This document shows, piece after piece, positions 50,782 to 60,800 of a stretch of DNA of 64,000 nt (its first letter is position 1; each line of letters starts with the position of its first letter). Origin of the DNA: Prevotella sp. (lineage in GTDB: Bacteria; Bacteroidota; Bacteroidia; Bacteroidales; Bacteroidaceae). The notes under the pieces were generated by a model that had not been told where the DNA came from, did not search any database, and saw nothing but the letters and a program-made list of their open reading frames with translations. The stretch covers positions 1 through 64,000 of the forward strand of contig JAFSNR010000116.1 in the NCBI GenBank assembly GCA_017443345.1, in the 5' to 3' direction. A program made the translations under genes and the position numbers.

Positions 50782-53322
50782 ATGAACGCAAAACTTAAAG
50801 ACATTGCTAATTCCTTTGCTGAGGAATATTGTAGTGACGCCATCTATCCGGCGCATTTGTTCAAGGCCGTTCTTCATAAGGAAATAGGTCTCGTACATTT
50901 TATTGAGTCAGAACTGGACAAGGATTATTTCTATCTCCAGGACTGGGCCGACGTGCAGATGCAGTTGGCTCCGCGTGCCGTCCGTCCGATGCGTGACTTA
51001 GAGTACAGTTCCGAGGCACAGGCCGTGATCGACGAGGCTGAGAACTATCAGGTGAAGTTCGACCTCGAGGAGTGTACCGACGTCTGCGTGCTGGCAGCCT
51101 TGGTGACTCCGGGCGTGGGCTTCTCGTTCGACCAGTTGAAGACCCTGCCGCTGACACCATCCGACATCAGCGCGAAGATGGGTGGCGGCGTGAACGTGGA
51201 GGCTCCCTATATGGAGGGTGCCGAGTTGACGAAGAAGACCCCGGCCGCTGGTGGCAAGGGCAGTCTGGCCAAGTACTGCGTGGACAAGACCGCCATCGCA
51301 CGTGCCGGCAACCTGGACAACGTCATCGGATTTGAGAAGGAAATCGCCATCATTTACGAGATACTCGGTCGTAAGACCAAGGCCAACCTGCTGATTACGG
51401 GTGAGGCCGGTGTCGGTAAGACCTCACTGTTGAACGGTTTCGTTCGCGAGTTGGCTGCCGACCGTGTGCCGGGCTTCCTGAGTGGGGCTGTGGCTTATGA
51501 GCTCGATACCGCTGCCCTCGGTGGCGACGCCCAGTACAAGGGTGAGGTAGAGGACCGCTTCAAGAACGTGATTACCGAAGTGGAGAACCTGCCGAATGCC
51601 GTGCTCATCATCGAGTCGATCGACAAGCTGTTCGACAAGCAGGGCTCGCTGTTCGGCGCTTCTTCTATCCTGAAGAACGAGCTGTCGAAGGGTCGTCTGC
51701 AGCTGCTCGCCACCTCGAGCATCGACGGTTTCACGAAGAACATCGAGACCGACAAGGAGATGACCTCCAAGCTGGAGAAGATCACCGTCGAGGAGCCCAC
51801 CGCCGACCTGGCGCTGCGCATCCTGAAGGGTGCCATCCCCGCCTATGAGGAGTATCACGGACTGAAGGTCGACGAGACGGTGATGGACGAGGCTATCCGT
51901 CTGGCCAAGCGCTATCTGACGGAGAAGTCGCTGCCCGACTCAGCCTTCGACCTGATCGACCGCACGATGGCTCAGGTGAAGACGATGAACGACCTGACCG
52001 GCAATATCATCGACGAGCTGAAGGGCAAGCTGGAGGCCATCAAGGCCTCGGCTGAGGGTAAGGACAAGGCCGACGAAGGCCTGATGAAGGAGCTCGACTG
52101 GCTCAACTACGAGCTATTCAATAAGGTGAGCTGCATCCTGCTGGCCGGTGTCGACAGCGATACCGACTTCAGTAAGATCGCCACCATCCAGGAGCGTATC
52201 GACTTCCTGGCCGGTATCCTCGACAAGCTGACCGAGCTGGCTGCTGAGCAGCGCACCGACCTGAAGACCGACGACCTGAGTGCCGTTGTGGCCAAGCAGA
52301 CCGGTATACCTCTCGGTAAGGTGCAGACGAAGGAGCGCGACCGCCTGATGGGTGCTGAAGAGACCCTGAAGAAGCGCGTCGTTGGTCAGGATCACGCCGT
52401 GAAGAAGGTGCTCGATGCCGTTTACGAGGCCCGTTCAGGTCTGAGCAAGAAGGGTCAGCCGATGGGTTCGTTCTTCTTCCTCGGTCCGACCGGTACTGGT
52501 AAGACGGAGTTGGCCAAGGCGCTGGCTACGTTCCTCTTCGGTGACGAGAGTGCGCTGATCCGCTTCGACATGTCGGAGTTCAAGGAGGAGCACTCGGTGG
52601 CTCTGCTCTACGGAGCACCTCCGGGATACGTTGGTTACGAGGAGGGTGGTCTCTTGGTGAACAAGATCCGCCAGAACCCCTACGCCGTCGTACTGTTCGA
52701 CGAGATCGAGAAGGCTCACAAGAGCGTGTTCGACCTGTTCCTGCAGATCCTCGACGAGGGTAAGCTCCACGACCGTCTGGGCCGTGTGGGTGACTTCTCG
52801 AACGCCCTCATCCTCTTCACCTCGAACATCGGTGCACAGACCATCGTGGAGAAGTTCAACAGCGGTGTCATCCCCGAGAACAACGAGCTGATGGACATCA
52901 TGCAGGGCTACTTCCGTCCTGAGTTCCTGGCCCGTCTGACCGAGATCGTGCCGTTCTCACCAATCACCGACAAGACCGTGACGAAGATCTTCGACATCCA
53001 CTTGAAGGGACTGCTGAAACTGCTTGAGGAGCAGAATATTGAGCTGACGCTGACGCCCGAGGCTCGTCAGGCCATCGCCCTGCGCGGTTACAACCAGCAG
53101 TATGGTGCCCGTCCCGTTATCGGTATCATCCGCAAGGAGCTTCGTCACCCGATCTCCAAGATGATGATTGCCGGCAAGGTGAAGGCAGGCGACAAGATTC
53201 AGGTGGAGGTCGACAAGGACGCCCAGCCCGTCTTCATCGTCAACGGTGAGCGTGCCGAGAATCCCGAGGCCAAGAAGGCCGAGGCCCCAGCTGAGGAGAA
53301 AAAGGCAGCAAAGAAAAAATAA
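50782..53322 (+). CDS. tssH: T6SS sheath-disassembly ATPase ClpV/TssH
   Basis: An 846-residue AAA+ unfoldase of the Hsp100 group. Residues 1-150 are a Clp-N-like domain. The first ATPase domain has Walker A GEAGVGKTS near 206 and Walker B VLIIESIDK. The second has GPTGTGKTELAK near 570, AVVLFDEIEKAH as Walker B and the ClpB-type DMSEFKEEHSVALLYGAPPGYVG-like pore region. The C-terminal tail is rich in Ala, Glu and Lys. ClpV recycles contracted TssB/TssC sheaths. The neighbouring tssB and tssC genes decide for ClpV over ClpB. It opens module 2, with tssB 49 nt downstream. Confidence 0.93.
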   Translation: MNAKLKDIANSFAEEYCSDAIYPAHLFKAVLHKEIGLVHFIESELDKDYFYLQDWADVQMQLAPRAVRPMRDLEYSSEAQAVIDEAENYQVKFDLEECTDVCVLAALVTPGVGFSFDQLKTLPLTPSDISAKMGGGVNVEAPYMEGAELTKKTPAAGGKGSLAKYCVDKTAIARAGNLDNVIGFEKEIAIIYEILGRKTKANLLITGEAGVGKTSLLNGFVRELAADRVPGFLSGAVAYELDTAALGGDAQYKGEVEDRFKNVITEVENLPNAVLIIESIDKLFDKQGSLFGASSILKNELSKGRLQLLATSSIDGFTKNIETDKEMTSKLEKITVEEPTADLALRILKGAIPAYEEYHGLKVDETVMDEAIRLAKRYLTEKSLPDSAFDLIDRTMAQVKTMNDLTGNIIDELKGKLEAIKASAEGKDKADEGLMKELDWLNYELFNKVSCILLAGVDSDTDFSKIATIQERIDFLAGILDKLTELAAEQRTDLKTDDLSAVVAKQTGIPLGKVQTKERDRLMGAEETLKKRVVGQDHAVKKVLDAVYEARSGLSKKGQPMGSFFFLGPTGTGKTELAKALATFLFGDESALIRFDMSEFKEEHSVALLYGAPPGYVGYEEGGLLVNKIRQNPYAVVLFDEIEKAHKSVFDLFLQILDEGKLHDRLGRVGDFSNALILFTSNIGAQTIVEKFNSGVIPENNELMDIMQGYFRPEFLARLTEIVPFSPITDKTVTKIFDIHLKGLLKLLEEQNIELTLTPEARQAIALRGYNQQYGARPVIGIIRKELRHPISKMMIAGKVKAGDKIQVEVDKDAQPVFIVNGERAENPEAKKAEAPAEEKKAAKKK

Positions 53323-53371
53323 TAAGGTTTTATAAATAAATTATAGTATTCACTTAAAATCCATTACAACT

Positions 53372-53836
53372 ATGGCAATGAAAGAAAATTTCATCTCGAT
53401 GGCTCCGGATGAGGAGTCAAGTGCGAAAGTCAGTTTGATCGACCAGAACAAGACGCTGATGATCGATCAGTACACAAGCGATGTAGAGGCAGGTAATCCT
53501 GAGTTCGTTGAGGACATCACGAACATCGACGATGCCTTCCAGCACTTCAAGCCGAAGGTAGGCGTGACCTTTACCGACGCCGAAGGCGGTGCAGTGGAGG
53601 AGACCCTGAAGTTTGGTGAGATCCGCGACTTCGAGGCACAGGGTGGCAAGGGCCGTCTGGTGCAGAACAGTCCGTTCCTCTCTGGTACCAAGGAGCAGAT
53701 TGACACGAACGTGAAGATCCGCAAGAGCATCGAGCAGAACCGCAAGCTGCGTGACATCCTGAAGGATGCCGGTAGCCGTGCAGAGCTGAAGGAGATGCTG
53801 CAGGGCATGCTCGACGAGCTGAACGGAGCTGAATAA
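53372..53836 (+). CDS. tssB: T6SS sheath small subunit TssB
   Basis: A 154-residue protein of the Bacteroidetes TssB type. The central VEDITNIDDAFQHFKPKVGV region and the LKFGEIRDFEA motif correspond to the TssB core that interlocks with TssC; the C-terminal RDILKDAGSRAELKEMLQGM helix matches the TssB end. With TssC it builds the contractile cytosolic sheath. It lies 49 nt after clpV and 16 nt before an AraC-type regulator gene. Confidence 0.87.
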   Translation: MAMKENFISMAPDEESSAKVSLIDQNKTLMIDQYTSDVEAGNPEFVEDITNIDDAFQHFKPKVGVTFTDAEGGAVEETLKFGEIRDFEAQGGKGRLVQNSPFLSGTKEQIDTNVKIRKSIEQNRKLRDILKDAGSRAELKEMLQGMLDELNGAE

Positions 53837-53852
53837 TCAGATTTGAATCCGT

Positions 53853-54404
53853 ATGGCGAAGAAGATTGAAGACCTGGAGAAGGAGATTGCCCGTCTGGAG
53901 GCTGAGAACGAGCGACTCGACATGGAGAATGTCAGTCTGCTCGGCAGGAACCTCCTGATGAGCGAGCAGCTGAACTCCTGGTACGAGCTGAAGCAGCGCG
54001 TGAACTGGCTGAAGGCTGAGATGCAGCGCGGACGCCGTCTGCAGCTGCAGGCCGACCAGGTGGATGATGCTGAGCTGCTGGCCATGCTCGAGAACCGTCT
54101 GGAGCAGGAACCCCAACTGGTGACTGCCGACTTCGGTACCGCTGAGATGGCTGAACTCATGGGCGTGTCTCAGGCACGCCTGATGCGCCTCTTCCGTAAC
54201 TCGACGATCTTCAAGTCGCCGGATGAGTATCTCGAGAATCTGCGCCTGATGCGCGCGTTACAGCTGCTGCGGGATCACCCCGAGTATGGTATCGCCGCCG
54301 TCAGCGCCGACGCAGGCTACAACTCCGTCCGCACCCTACAGCGACGGATGAGCGAAGTCATCGGAATGACCCCCGTGGAGTTCCGCATGATGGTAGAAAA
54401 GTAG
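53853..54404 (+). CDS. AraC-type HTH protein with N-terminal coiled coil
   Basis: A 183-residue protein. Residues 1-75 are a long coiled coil (IEDLEKEIARLEAENERLDM and following heptads). Residues 90-183 are a two-helix-turn-helix AraC domain: MAELMGVSQARLMRLF is the first helix-turn-helix and AAVSADAGYNSVRTLQRRM the second, with MTPVEFR as the usual ending. It has no sensor or receiver domain. Lying between tssB and tssC, it may regulate the T6SS operon, with the coiled coil serving to dimerise or to bind a secretion component and link assembly state to expression. That last point is a hypothesis. Confidence 0.8.
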   Translation: MAKKIEDLEKEIARLEAENERLDMENVSLLGRNLLMSEQLNSWYELKQRVNWLKAEMQRGRRLQLQADQVDDAELLAMLENRLEQEPQLVTADFGTAEMAELMGVSQARLMRLFRNSTIFKSPDEYLENLRLMRALQLLRDHPEYGIAAVSADAGYNSVRTLQRRMSEVIGMTPVEFRMMVEK

Positions 54405-54411
54405 GGGAGCC

Positions 54412-54474
54412 GTTTACGGTTTACAGTTTACGGTTTATAGTTTAAAGTTTAAAGTTTATAGTTTAAAGATTAAA
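54412..54474 (+). repeat. Heptamer repeat between the AraC-type gene and tssC
   Basis: About nine GTTTACG/GTTTATA/GTTTAAA units, the longest array in the window, fill the gap before tssC. Confidence 0.75.
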
Positions 54475-54481
54475 GACAATT

Positions 54482-55846
54482 ATGGCAGATACAGAAATGC
54501 AGAAAGCCCAGGCCGCCGGTCAGGCCAGTGCCGAGCTTCAGGAAAAAGAAGGTGGTAAAAAAGATTTGCTCAAAGCGTTTGGTGGCTTCAACGCCATCCG
54601 TGGTTTCATGCCCGACGCAGACAATATGAACCCAGCCCGCAAGGCTGCTAAGGACGTGTTCCTGCAGGACAAGCGCTTCAAGGACAAGCGTGAGGGTCTG
54701 AAGAAGGAGATCGCCCGCTGGCTCGAGCTGCTGTCAGACGACAGTATCGATAGTGCAACAGGTTTCGCCGACGCTTGTAAGAAGGACGAGCAGAAGTATA
54801 CGGAAGTGCTGAAGCAGGGTATCACAGACGCCCTCTACGCTACCCAGAACCTGGAGCGCAGCTACCGTCAGCTCGACTCATTCTTCAAGACTTGCGGTAC
54901 CGACAAGGTGAAGAACCTCCGTATCATCAACGTCCTCAAGGAGGACATCGCCGATGCCGACTCAGGCTTCGCTGGTGAGGTGGAGAACATCCTGCGCAAC
55001 GGTTTCGACCGTCTGAGCCTGAAGGATGCCTACAGCCTCGTTTGTGTGCCCGGTGCCGTGTTCACCGACAAGGTCGACCTGCTCTCATGGGCCAAGATGG
55101 CATTCAAGTACAAGGTGATGCTGCTGACCGACCACGCCGACGAGTACTCGTTCGACGACCTGCAGGCTAACACCGAGGGCTATCGCGACAGCGACCAGTG
55201 CCTGATGAACGTTGTGATGACCGCCAACTGGATCGTTGGCCGTGAGGCTGAGAAGCTGTCAAGCGACGAGGAGGACCAGAAGGCCTTCTATATCGCACCT
55301 GCTGCTGCCCTCTGCGGTAAGCTCTACGACGAGACAGCCAACATGGCTCAGGGTGCCGGTGGTAAGAAGTACGGTACACTCGACGGTGTGAAGGGTGTGA
55401 AGAGCGACCTGCTGAAGTCGGAGATCGCAGCCCTGATGGACAACCAGGTGATTCCTATGGTTTACTCTGAGGGCCGTGTGATGGCATTCAACAACACCAC
55501 GCTCTACAACGGTGACCTCGACGCCATGAAGGAGTATCCTATAGTCCGCGTATTCGACTGGGTGAAGAAGGTGCTGATGAACTTCGTTCACGAGGTGGCA
55601 CTGGAGAACTGGGATCCGTTCAACAGCCCGAAGAACCTGAAGAGCAAGATCCAGGAGTTCCTGAACCAGTACAAGGGTTATGGCAACCTGTTCCAGAACT
55701 ACGAGATCGGCGAGCCCCGTCAGGATCCTGTGACCAAGCAGATCACTTGCGACATCACGCTGACACCGTTCTATGCAGCCAAGAACTTCGTGATCAAGGT
55801 TGCTGCCGACAAGAAGGCCAAGGAGGCCGCTATGGCAAGTGCATAA
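54482..55846 (+). CDS. tssC: T6SS sheath large subunit TssC
   Basis: A 454-residue protein of the Bacteroidetes TssC type. RGFMPDADNMNPARKAAKDV near residue 42, LLSWAKMAFKYKVMLLTDHA near 200 and the conserved KVLMNFVHEVALENWDPF segment near 365 mark the family; TLTPFYAAKNFVIKV at the end is the sheath handshake strand. It pairs with TssB. It is followed by two Hcp genes on the same strand, 53 nt further on, so sheath and tube are made together. Confidence 0.9.
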   Translation: MADTEMQKAQAAGQASAELQEKEGGKKDLLKAFGGFNAIRGFMPDADNMNPARKAAKDVFLQDKRFKDKREGLKKEIARWLELLSDDSIDSATGFADACKKDEQKYTEVLKQGITDALYATQNLERSYRQLDSFFKTCGTDKVKNLRIINVLKEDIADADSGFAGEVENILRNGFDRLSLKDAYSLVCVPGAVFTDKVDLLSWAKMAFKYKVMLLTDHADEYSFDDLQANTEGYRDSDQCLMNVVMTANWIVGREAEKLSSDEEDQKAFYIAPAAALCGKLYDETANMAQGAGGKKYGTLDGVKGVKSDLLKSEIAALMDNQVIPMVYSEGRVMAFNNTTLYNGDLDAMKEYPIVRVFDWVKKVLMNFVHEVALENWDPFNSPKNLKSKIQEFLNQYKGYGNLFQNYEIGEPRQDPVTKQITCDITLTPFYAAKNFVIKVAADKKAKEAAMASA

Positions 55847-55899
55847 AAATATTTTGAGACCCATTAACTATAGTATTAACAATTTAAATTAAAACAATT

Positions 55900-56292
55900 A
55901 TGGCAAAAACTCCAGTTGTAATGAAGATCGCAGACTACAAGGACCGCGAAGTTCAGATGGTATCTTACGAGTTTGATCAGGAGACCGACCGTGAGGGACA
56001 GATGACCGGTATTCCCCGTTTCCAGATGCTCCGCGTTCGTGTAAAGGCTCTTAACGATGGTACTCCCGAGCTGATGGCTTGGATGTGCGACCGCTTCCTG
56101 AAGAAGGACGGCTCTATCGAGTTCCTTGAGACCAAGACCCTGAAGGTGATGAAGGAAATCAAGTTTACCGGTGCTTACTGCGTAGACTTCGAGGAGAGAT
56201 GGGAGGACAAGCTCGGTCACTATGAGGAGATCCTCATCTCTTGTCAGAACATCGAGGTAGGCTCAGTGAAGTTCGAGAACGAGTGGGCTTAG
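55900..56292 (+). CDS. tssD: T6SS tube protein Hcp/TssD, first of a tandem pair
   Basis: A 130-residue Bacteroidetes Hcp. Shared with the next gene are the VSYEFDQETDREGQMTG / VDYKFNQATDTEGQVAG strand and loop, RVKALNDGTPEL / RVKALNDGNPEL, and a TGAYCVDFEE..GHYEEILISCQ / TGCYCVHYKE..EHYEEILLSCQ block. These form the beta-barrel of the tube ring. No extra domain is attached. Codon use is rich in highly used codons, as expected for an abundant structural protein. Confidence 0.88.
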   Translation: MAKTPVVMKIADYKDREVQMVSYEFDQETDREGQMTGIPRFQMLRVRVKALNDGTPELMAWMCDRFLKKDGSIEFLETKTLKVMKEIKFTGAYCVDFEERWEDKLGHYEEILISCQNIEVGSVKFENEWA

Positions 56293-56356
56293 TTCTTAGA
56301 CAGAGTAACAGAATAATAGAATTTTAAAAATTTTAAGAAAAGAAAGGAAATAGAAT

Positions 56357-56755
56357 ATGGCAGATAATGTAACCCCGGTTCTGTTGACCGTTAAAGATTT
56401 CGCACCCCGTGAAGTGCTGTTGGTAGACTATAAGTTCAACCAGGCAACTGATACAGAAGGTCAGGTAGCAGGTATCGTTCGTGGTGGTCAGATCACCATT
56501 CGCGTGAAGGCCCTCAACGATGGTAATCCTGAGTTGCTCAACTGGATGATCAATCCCGCTGATCCTCGTGACATCACCGTAGATTTCCAGAACACCATCG
56601 ACGGCTCAGCCATGAAGCAGTTGAAGGGAACTGGCTGCTACTGCGTACACTACAAGGAGTACTGGGCAGACGGCGAGGAGCACTATGAGGAGATCCTGCT
56701 CTCTTGCCAGAAGCTCGAGAACGGACCTGTAGCTTATGAGAACCCCTGGAAGTAA
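56357..56755 (+). CDS. tssD: T6SS tube protein Hcp/TssD, second of a tandem pair
   Basis: A 132-residue Hcp paralogue of the preceding gene, about half identical by eye. It has no extra domain. Two similar but not identical copies next to each other suggest mixed tubes or cargo-specific rings. A weak hairpin region follows (56770-56815) before the next Hcp-like gene. Confidence 0.87.
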   Translation: MADNVTPVLLTVKDFAPREVLLVDYKFNQATDTEGQVAGIVRGGQITIRVKALNDGNPELLNWMINPADPRDITVDFQNTIDGSAMKQLKGTGCYCVHYKEYWADGEEHYEEILLSCQKLENGPVAYENPWK

Positions 56756-56852
56756 ACAATCCAGTTGACTCTATCCCCATCTGGCCCCGTCGCTGGCGAC
56801 TGGGTCAGATGGGACTTATCGTATATAATAATTAATAAGGTTTAGGATTTAT

Positions 56853-57281
56853 ATGGCATTTTTATCGCATATACAGTTTGGCGACAATAGTACAGGGAAC
56901 TATTCAAGAGGATATGCCGTGGTGGACTGCCACCTGCATTTCATGAGGCACTACAACCACTTCAGACCCGACACCGACGCAAGGTGTGAGAAGGTGGAAG
57001 TGGTTGTGGAGGCACCAGGCAAGAACGACCTGAGTCTTCAGGAATGGTATCTCAACAACGAGGTGCAAAACGGACGCGTTGTCTTCGACCTCCAGTCAAA
57101 GACCTCTTCCGACACGATGCAGAAGCTCGTTGAGTTCGAGGGTGCCTACTGCTATTCCTTCGAGGAGGAGTACCATATAAATATCCAGCGCAGACGCTAT
57201 TACCGGTTGTCGATCGTTGCCGAGAAGATAACCGTCAACGAAATAGCATTCAAGAACCTTTATGCCTCGGACGAGGCATAG
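56853..57281 (+). CDS. tssD: T6SS Hcp/TssD-family protein (module 2 copy of the 14840 gene)
   Basis: A 142-residue protein that matches the first gene of module 1 along its whole length (see shared GDN, RCEK, APGKNDLSL, VQNGRVV and QRRR motifs). It is more distant from the 55900/56357 pair. It is the first of the conserved five-gene order: this Hcp, larger Hcp-like protein, VgrG, beta-helix protein, RRF-like protein. Its pairing with a specific VgrG in both modules suggests it links tube to spike or carries module-specific cargo. Confidence 0.83.
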   Translation: MAFLSHIQFGDNSTGNYSRGYAVVDCHLHFMRHYNHFRPDTDARCEKVEVVVEAPGKNDLSLQEWYLNNEVQNGRVVFDLQSKTSSDTMQKLVEFEGAYCYSFEEEYHINIQRRRYYRLSIVAEKITVNEIAFKNLYASDEA

Positions 57282-57297
57282 TAAGCCCAGCACAGCT

Positions 57298-57801
57298 ATG
57301 AAGATTTTATCAGATTACCTAAAAGCCATCCTGTATCCGGAGAATTTTCTGGAGAACGGAAGGATTAGTGAGAATCAGTGGAGTGTGGAGAAGGACAAGT
57401 GTCCCGTCATACAGCATTTCGCCTATAAGGTTCAGCGTAACCGTAACGACGCGGGCTTCCCCTATGGCGGGACGACCCCGACGGAGCTCAAGTTCACCAT
57501 CCGGCTCGGTCAGCCCGAAGACAGCAAACTGTACTACCAGCACCTGGTGTTGAACGAGCTCTTCGAGTACAGTTTTATCTTCAACGCCACCTTCGACGAC
57601 AACAAGCGTCTGAAGAACTTCGAGGATGCGATGGTGGCGAGAGGCTATGTGGTCGACGTGAAGGAAGACTTCGACGTGGCTGTGACCGACGAGAATCTGA
57701 GCGACCAGATCATGGTCGAGGTGACGCTGCTGCTCAGTTCCATCACCTATGTGGGTAAGGAAGATCAGAACAACCGGAAACTGGAAATAACTAATTATTA
57801 A
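57298..57801 (+). CDS. Larger Hcp-like (TssD-related) protein, module 2
   Basis: A 167-residue protein; the start is set at 57298 (MKILSDYLKAILYPENFLEN) since residues upstream of it in the open frame overlap the previous gene and have no counterpart in the module 1 homologue at 15257. Conserved blocks are IQHFAYK, RNRNDAGFPYGGTTP (module 1: HKRNDSGEVYGATKP), FEYSFIFNATFDDNKRLKNF (module 1: FSFLFNITYGANERMSNY) and LLSSITYVG. It precedes VgrG by 19 nt. Role as for the module 1 copy: tube-to-spike adaptor or specialised tube ring, unproven. Confidence 0.65.
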   Translation: MKILSDYLKAILYPENFLENGRISENQWSVEKDKCPVIQHFAYKVQRNRNDAGFPYGGTTPTELKFTIRLGQPEDSKLYYQHLVLNELFEYSFIFNATFDDNKRLKNFEDAMVARGYVVDVKEDFDVAVTDENLSDQIMVEVTLLLSSITYVGKEDQNNRKLEITNY

Positions 57802-57820
57802 TCAACAAACCAGATAAACC

Positions 57821-60800
57821 ATGGCAGAAGTCAAATTATATATCTATTCAGGCACTAGTCAGGGGAATCCCCTTAAGTTGAACGCAGAATCATCTGTGTC
57901 CCGGGATATTACAACAAATGATGCAGATGGGACGACAAAAGAAGTCACCTATACTTATCCGTTGATGCTGAATAAGCTGACATACCAGAAGAAGATGTAT
58001 GAACCCTGTATGATCCATGCAGTGGTCGAAGTGGGTATAGGTAAGAAGAAAGAAGGAAGCACCGAAACCAGTCTGGGGAGTCTGCCGACCCACCGTGACA
58101 TGGCAGCCTTCTTCTTCAAGATGAAGGTGAAGTATTGTATGGACAATACAACGGTTGCATTGAATTATCAGGTATTCAATGTCCGTACCTTCCGTAAGAA
58201 AGACAATACCTCGGGCGTCACTGTGGAACTGGATATTTTCAGTGAGGACAAGCTGCTGACCTTGGAGAAGTATTCCAAGGCTTTTAGCAGAAAGAGACTT
58301 GGCGCACAGATCTTTGCTGATGAAGTTGGCCAATACGACCTGAGCGCCACACCTGTGGTCAACTTGCAGTTGTTGTCATATGATGTGTCAGGTTCCAGTT
58401 CAAAAGAAGAGTTCCGCCAACCCTATCTGGTACAGTATAATGAGTCGTTCTACGATTTCCTGAAACGCACGGCCAACCGTTGCGGTGAGTTCCTCTATTA
58501 CGAGAACGGCCATTTGAACTTAGGCGTAACGATGAACCGTCTGGACCAAAAGGATTCCGCGACGGATTATGGCACTGTCGCCCAGCAACTCCATTATGAT
58601 ACGCTGTATGCCTTTGGTGGATTCAAAAATGATCAGGAAGCCTCGGATTATGCCTATAACTATATGGGAGATACCCATTTTTCGAGCAGTGACAATCAGT
58701 ATAATGACCCTCTGGCCACTGATGACTATTTAGGTGAGATCGGTACGAGCTACACTAGCTACGGTGATGAGGTGGATGATATGAGTAAGCGTGCCATGGC
58801 CCAGCTTCTTCTAGCACTGTCGGGTACGTCGTTCTCGGAGATTGTATCCAACTTCCTGACTGAACTGACATTTAACAGGATAGAGGCGGCTTACTCGGCG
58901 AGGAACAAGAATGATGACAGCAAGGAGGTCAACATCACGCCTTGGGAAACTAAGGTAAAGGACAAAGACGGAAAAGATACAGACAATTTGATCGATAAAG
59001 ACCAGTGGAGTTCTGACAAGGAGTCGTTGAACCAGTTCGGTACCTATGGTTCCAAGAAATCTGCTATTTCTGAAAGTACCATCAACCTCAACGCCCTTTT
59101 CTACCAGCAGGTGCGAAAGGCAGAGAAGAAGACGGGTGAGGAAGCTTTGTGGATGGACTTCGGTTCAGACTTCCAGGATCTGAAGTTAGGTGATGTCATC
59201 AAGGTTGATGGCGTGAGTTTCCTGGTCATTCAAGTCTCGGGTGCTCATGAATACACCAATGCGAAAACGACTATAGCCCAGCAGCAGGTGGTGGCCATCC
59301 CGCTCTATACCGTTCCCTCAGAGTCTGACACCAGTATATCGACCGTACTCCCCATCCCCCAGGCACTGCCGGGAATGACCGTCAGGGAGTCTCAGCCCCA
59401 GATCGCCTTCGTCACTGACGTGATTGACCCGATGAAGATCGGACGTGTACGTATCCGGTTCACTTGGCAGAAGGAAGACGGTGATGCCTCGCCGTGGATT
59501 CGCGTGTCATTGCCCTTTGCCACTGATGGCGGTGGCGTGAAGTTCAAACCCGAGAAGGACGACGAGGTGCTGGTGAGCTTTGAGGAAGGCAATGTGGAAC
59601 GTCCCTATGTCTCTGGCTACTTGCTGTCAGAGCGCAGCAATGAGTCGTGGGGCGCCTTGTCCGACCGTGCCATCGTGTCGAAGAATGGTCACAGCATCAT
59701 CTTTGAGGACAAGCCTGGCTCAGACTTCTTTTACAGTTCAATATGGCCGTTTGCCTCTGTTTTTAAGAGCTTCTTCCCTACCTCCGTATGGCCTGACACC
59801 CTTGACAAGAAAGCGGGCACGTTGGCTCTTTCTGGTGGTATCAAGTTGCGTGACCCTTATGGACTTTACGAGATCTCGGCATCGTCGGATGCCCGTTCCG
59901 TGACCATTCAGTCGGCTCTGGGTGATGTGACGCTGAATGCCTTTACGGGTATCAATATCTCCGCACCTAACGGCAATATCTCCATCTCGGGAAAGAACGT
60001 GGAGATCTCTGCCAGCAACAATGTCAAGATCACTTCAGGTAAAGGTCTCAATGACCGTTTCTTCCCCGGCATTAATTCTACGGGCAGTTTTTGGAAGGAT
60101 TTGGGCATACGTGCCGCAGATACGAGTATTGCAGCCGTTGTCGATACATTGGGATCTGTTGCCAACAAGTTTGTAGATAGTATCCTCGACGTGTCGCTTA
60201 TCAGGACTGTCATAGAGATTGTGCTCAGGCCGATTGACGGAACGACGACCATCAAGTCGCACACGTTTATCCAGATGGAGGCAGGCAAGGGTTCTGTAGA
60301 ATTCCCGAAGAGCGCATTGAAGAAAGACCCTGGGGATCCGACGACGTTTACGGATATCCGTGCGATCCTTCAGAGTATTCCCGCAACGGTGAATGAAAAG
60401 GTTACTGCCATCAATAACGTCATCACTGCCCTCAAGGCAGATATTGATGCCTATAACGCCATTTCGGGCGAAGGCGATGACCTGGTGAACAAGCAGGAAC
60501 AGTGTATCAAGTTCGCCGACATCAAGACTAAGGGCTGTCAGGCCACGGCCGGCACGCTGCAGGATACTGACGCAGTCTTCACCTGGACGGATGCATTAAA
60601 AGATGTGGAGCTTTTAAAAGAGGAAGACGAGGTGATTCAGAACTTGATTAAAACGTCAGTTTCGGTGGAAATAACAGAAAAGCCCAAATCTACAGATGAC
60701 TGCTATAAGGATAATGCCAAACCCAAAAGAAATTTCCAAAATGATTTGGCAGAATGGGAAAAATATGCAAATTATTATTTGACAGAACTAAACAAGCCAA

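Noticed and set aside
50782-53322. Calling the Hsp100 ATPase ClpB
   Set aside because: It lies at the head of tssB-tssC-tssD genes and has a divergent N-terminal domain, which favours ClpV.
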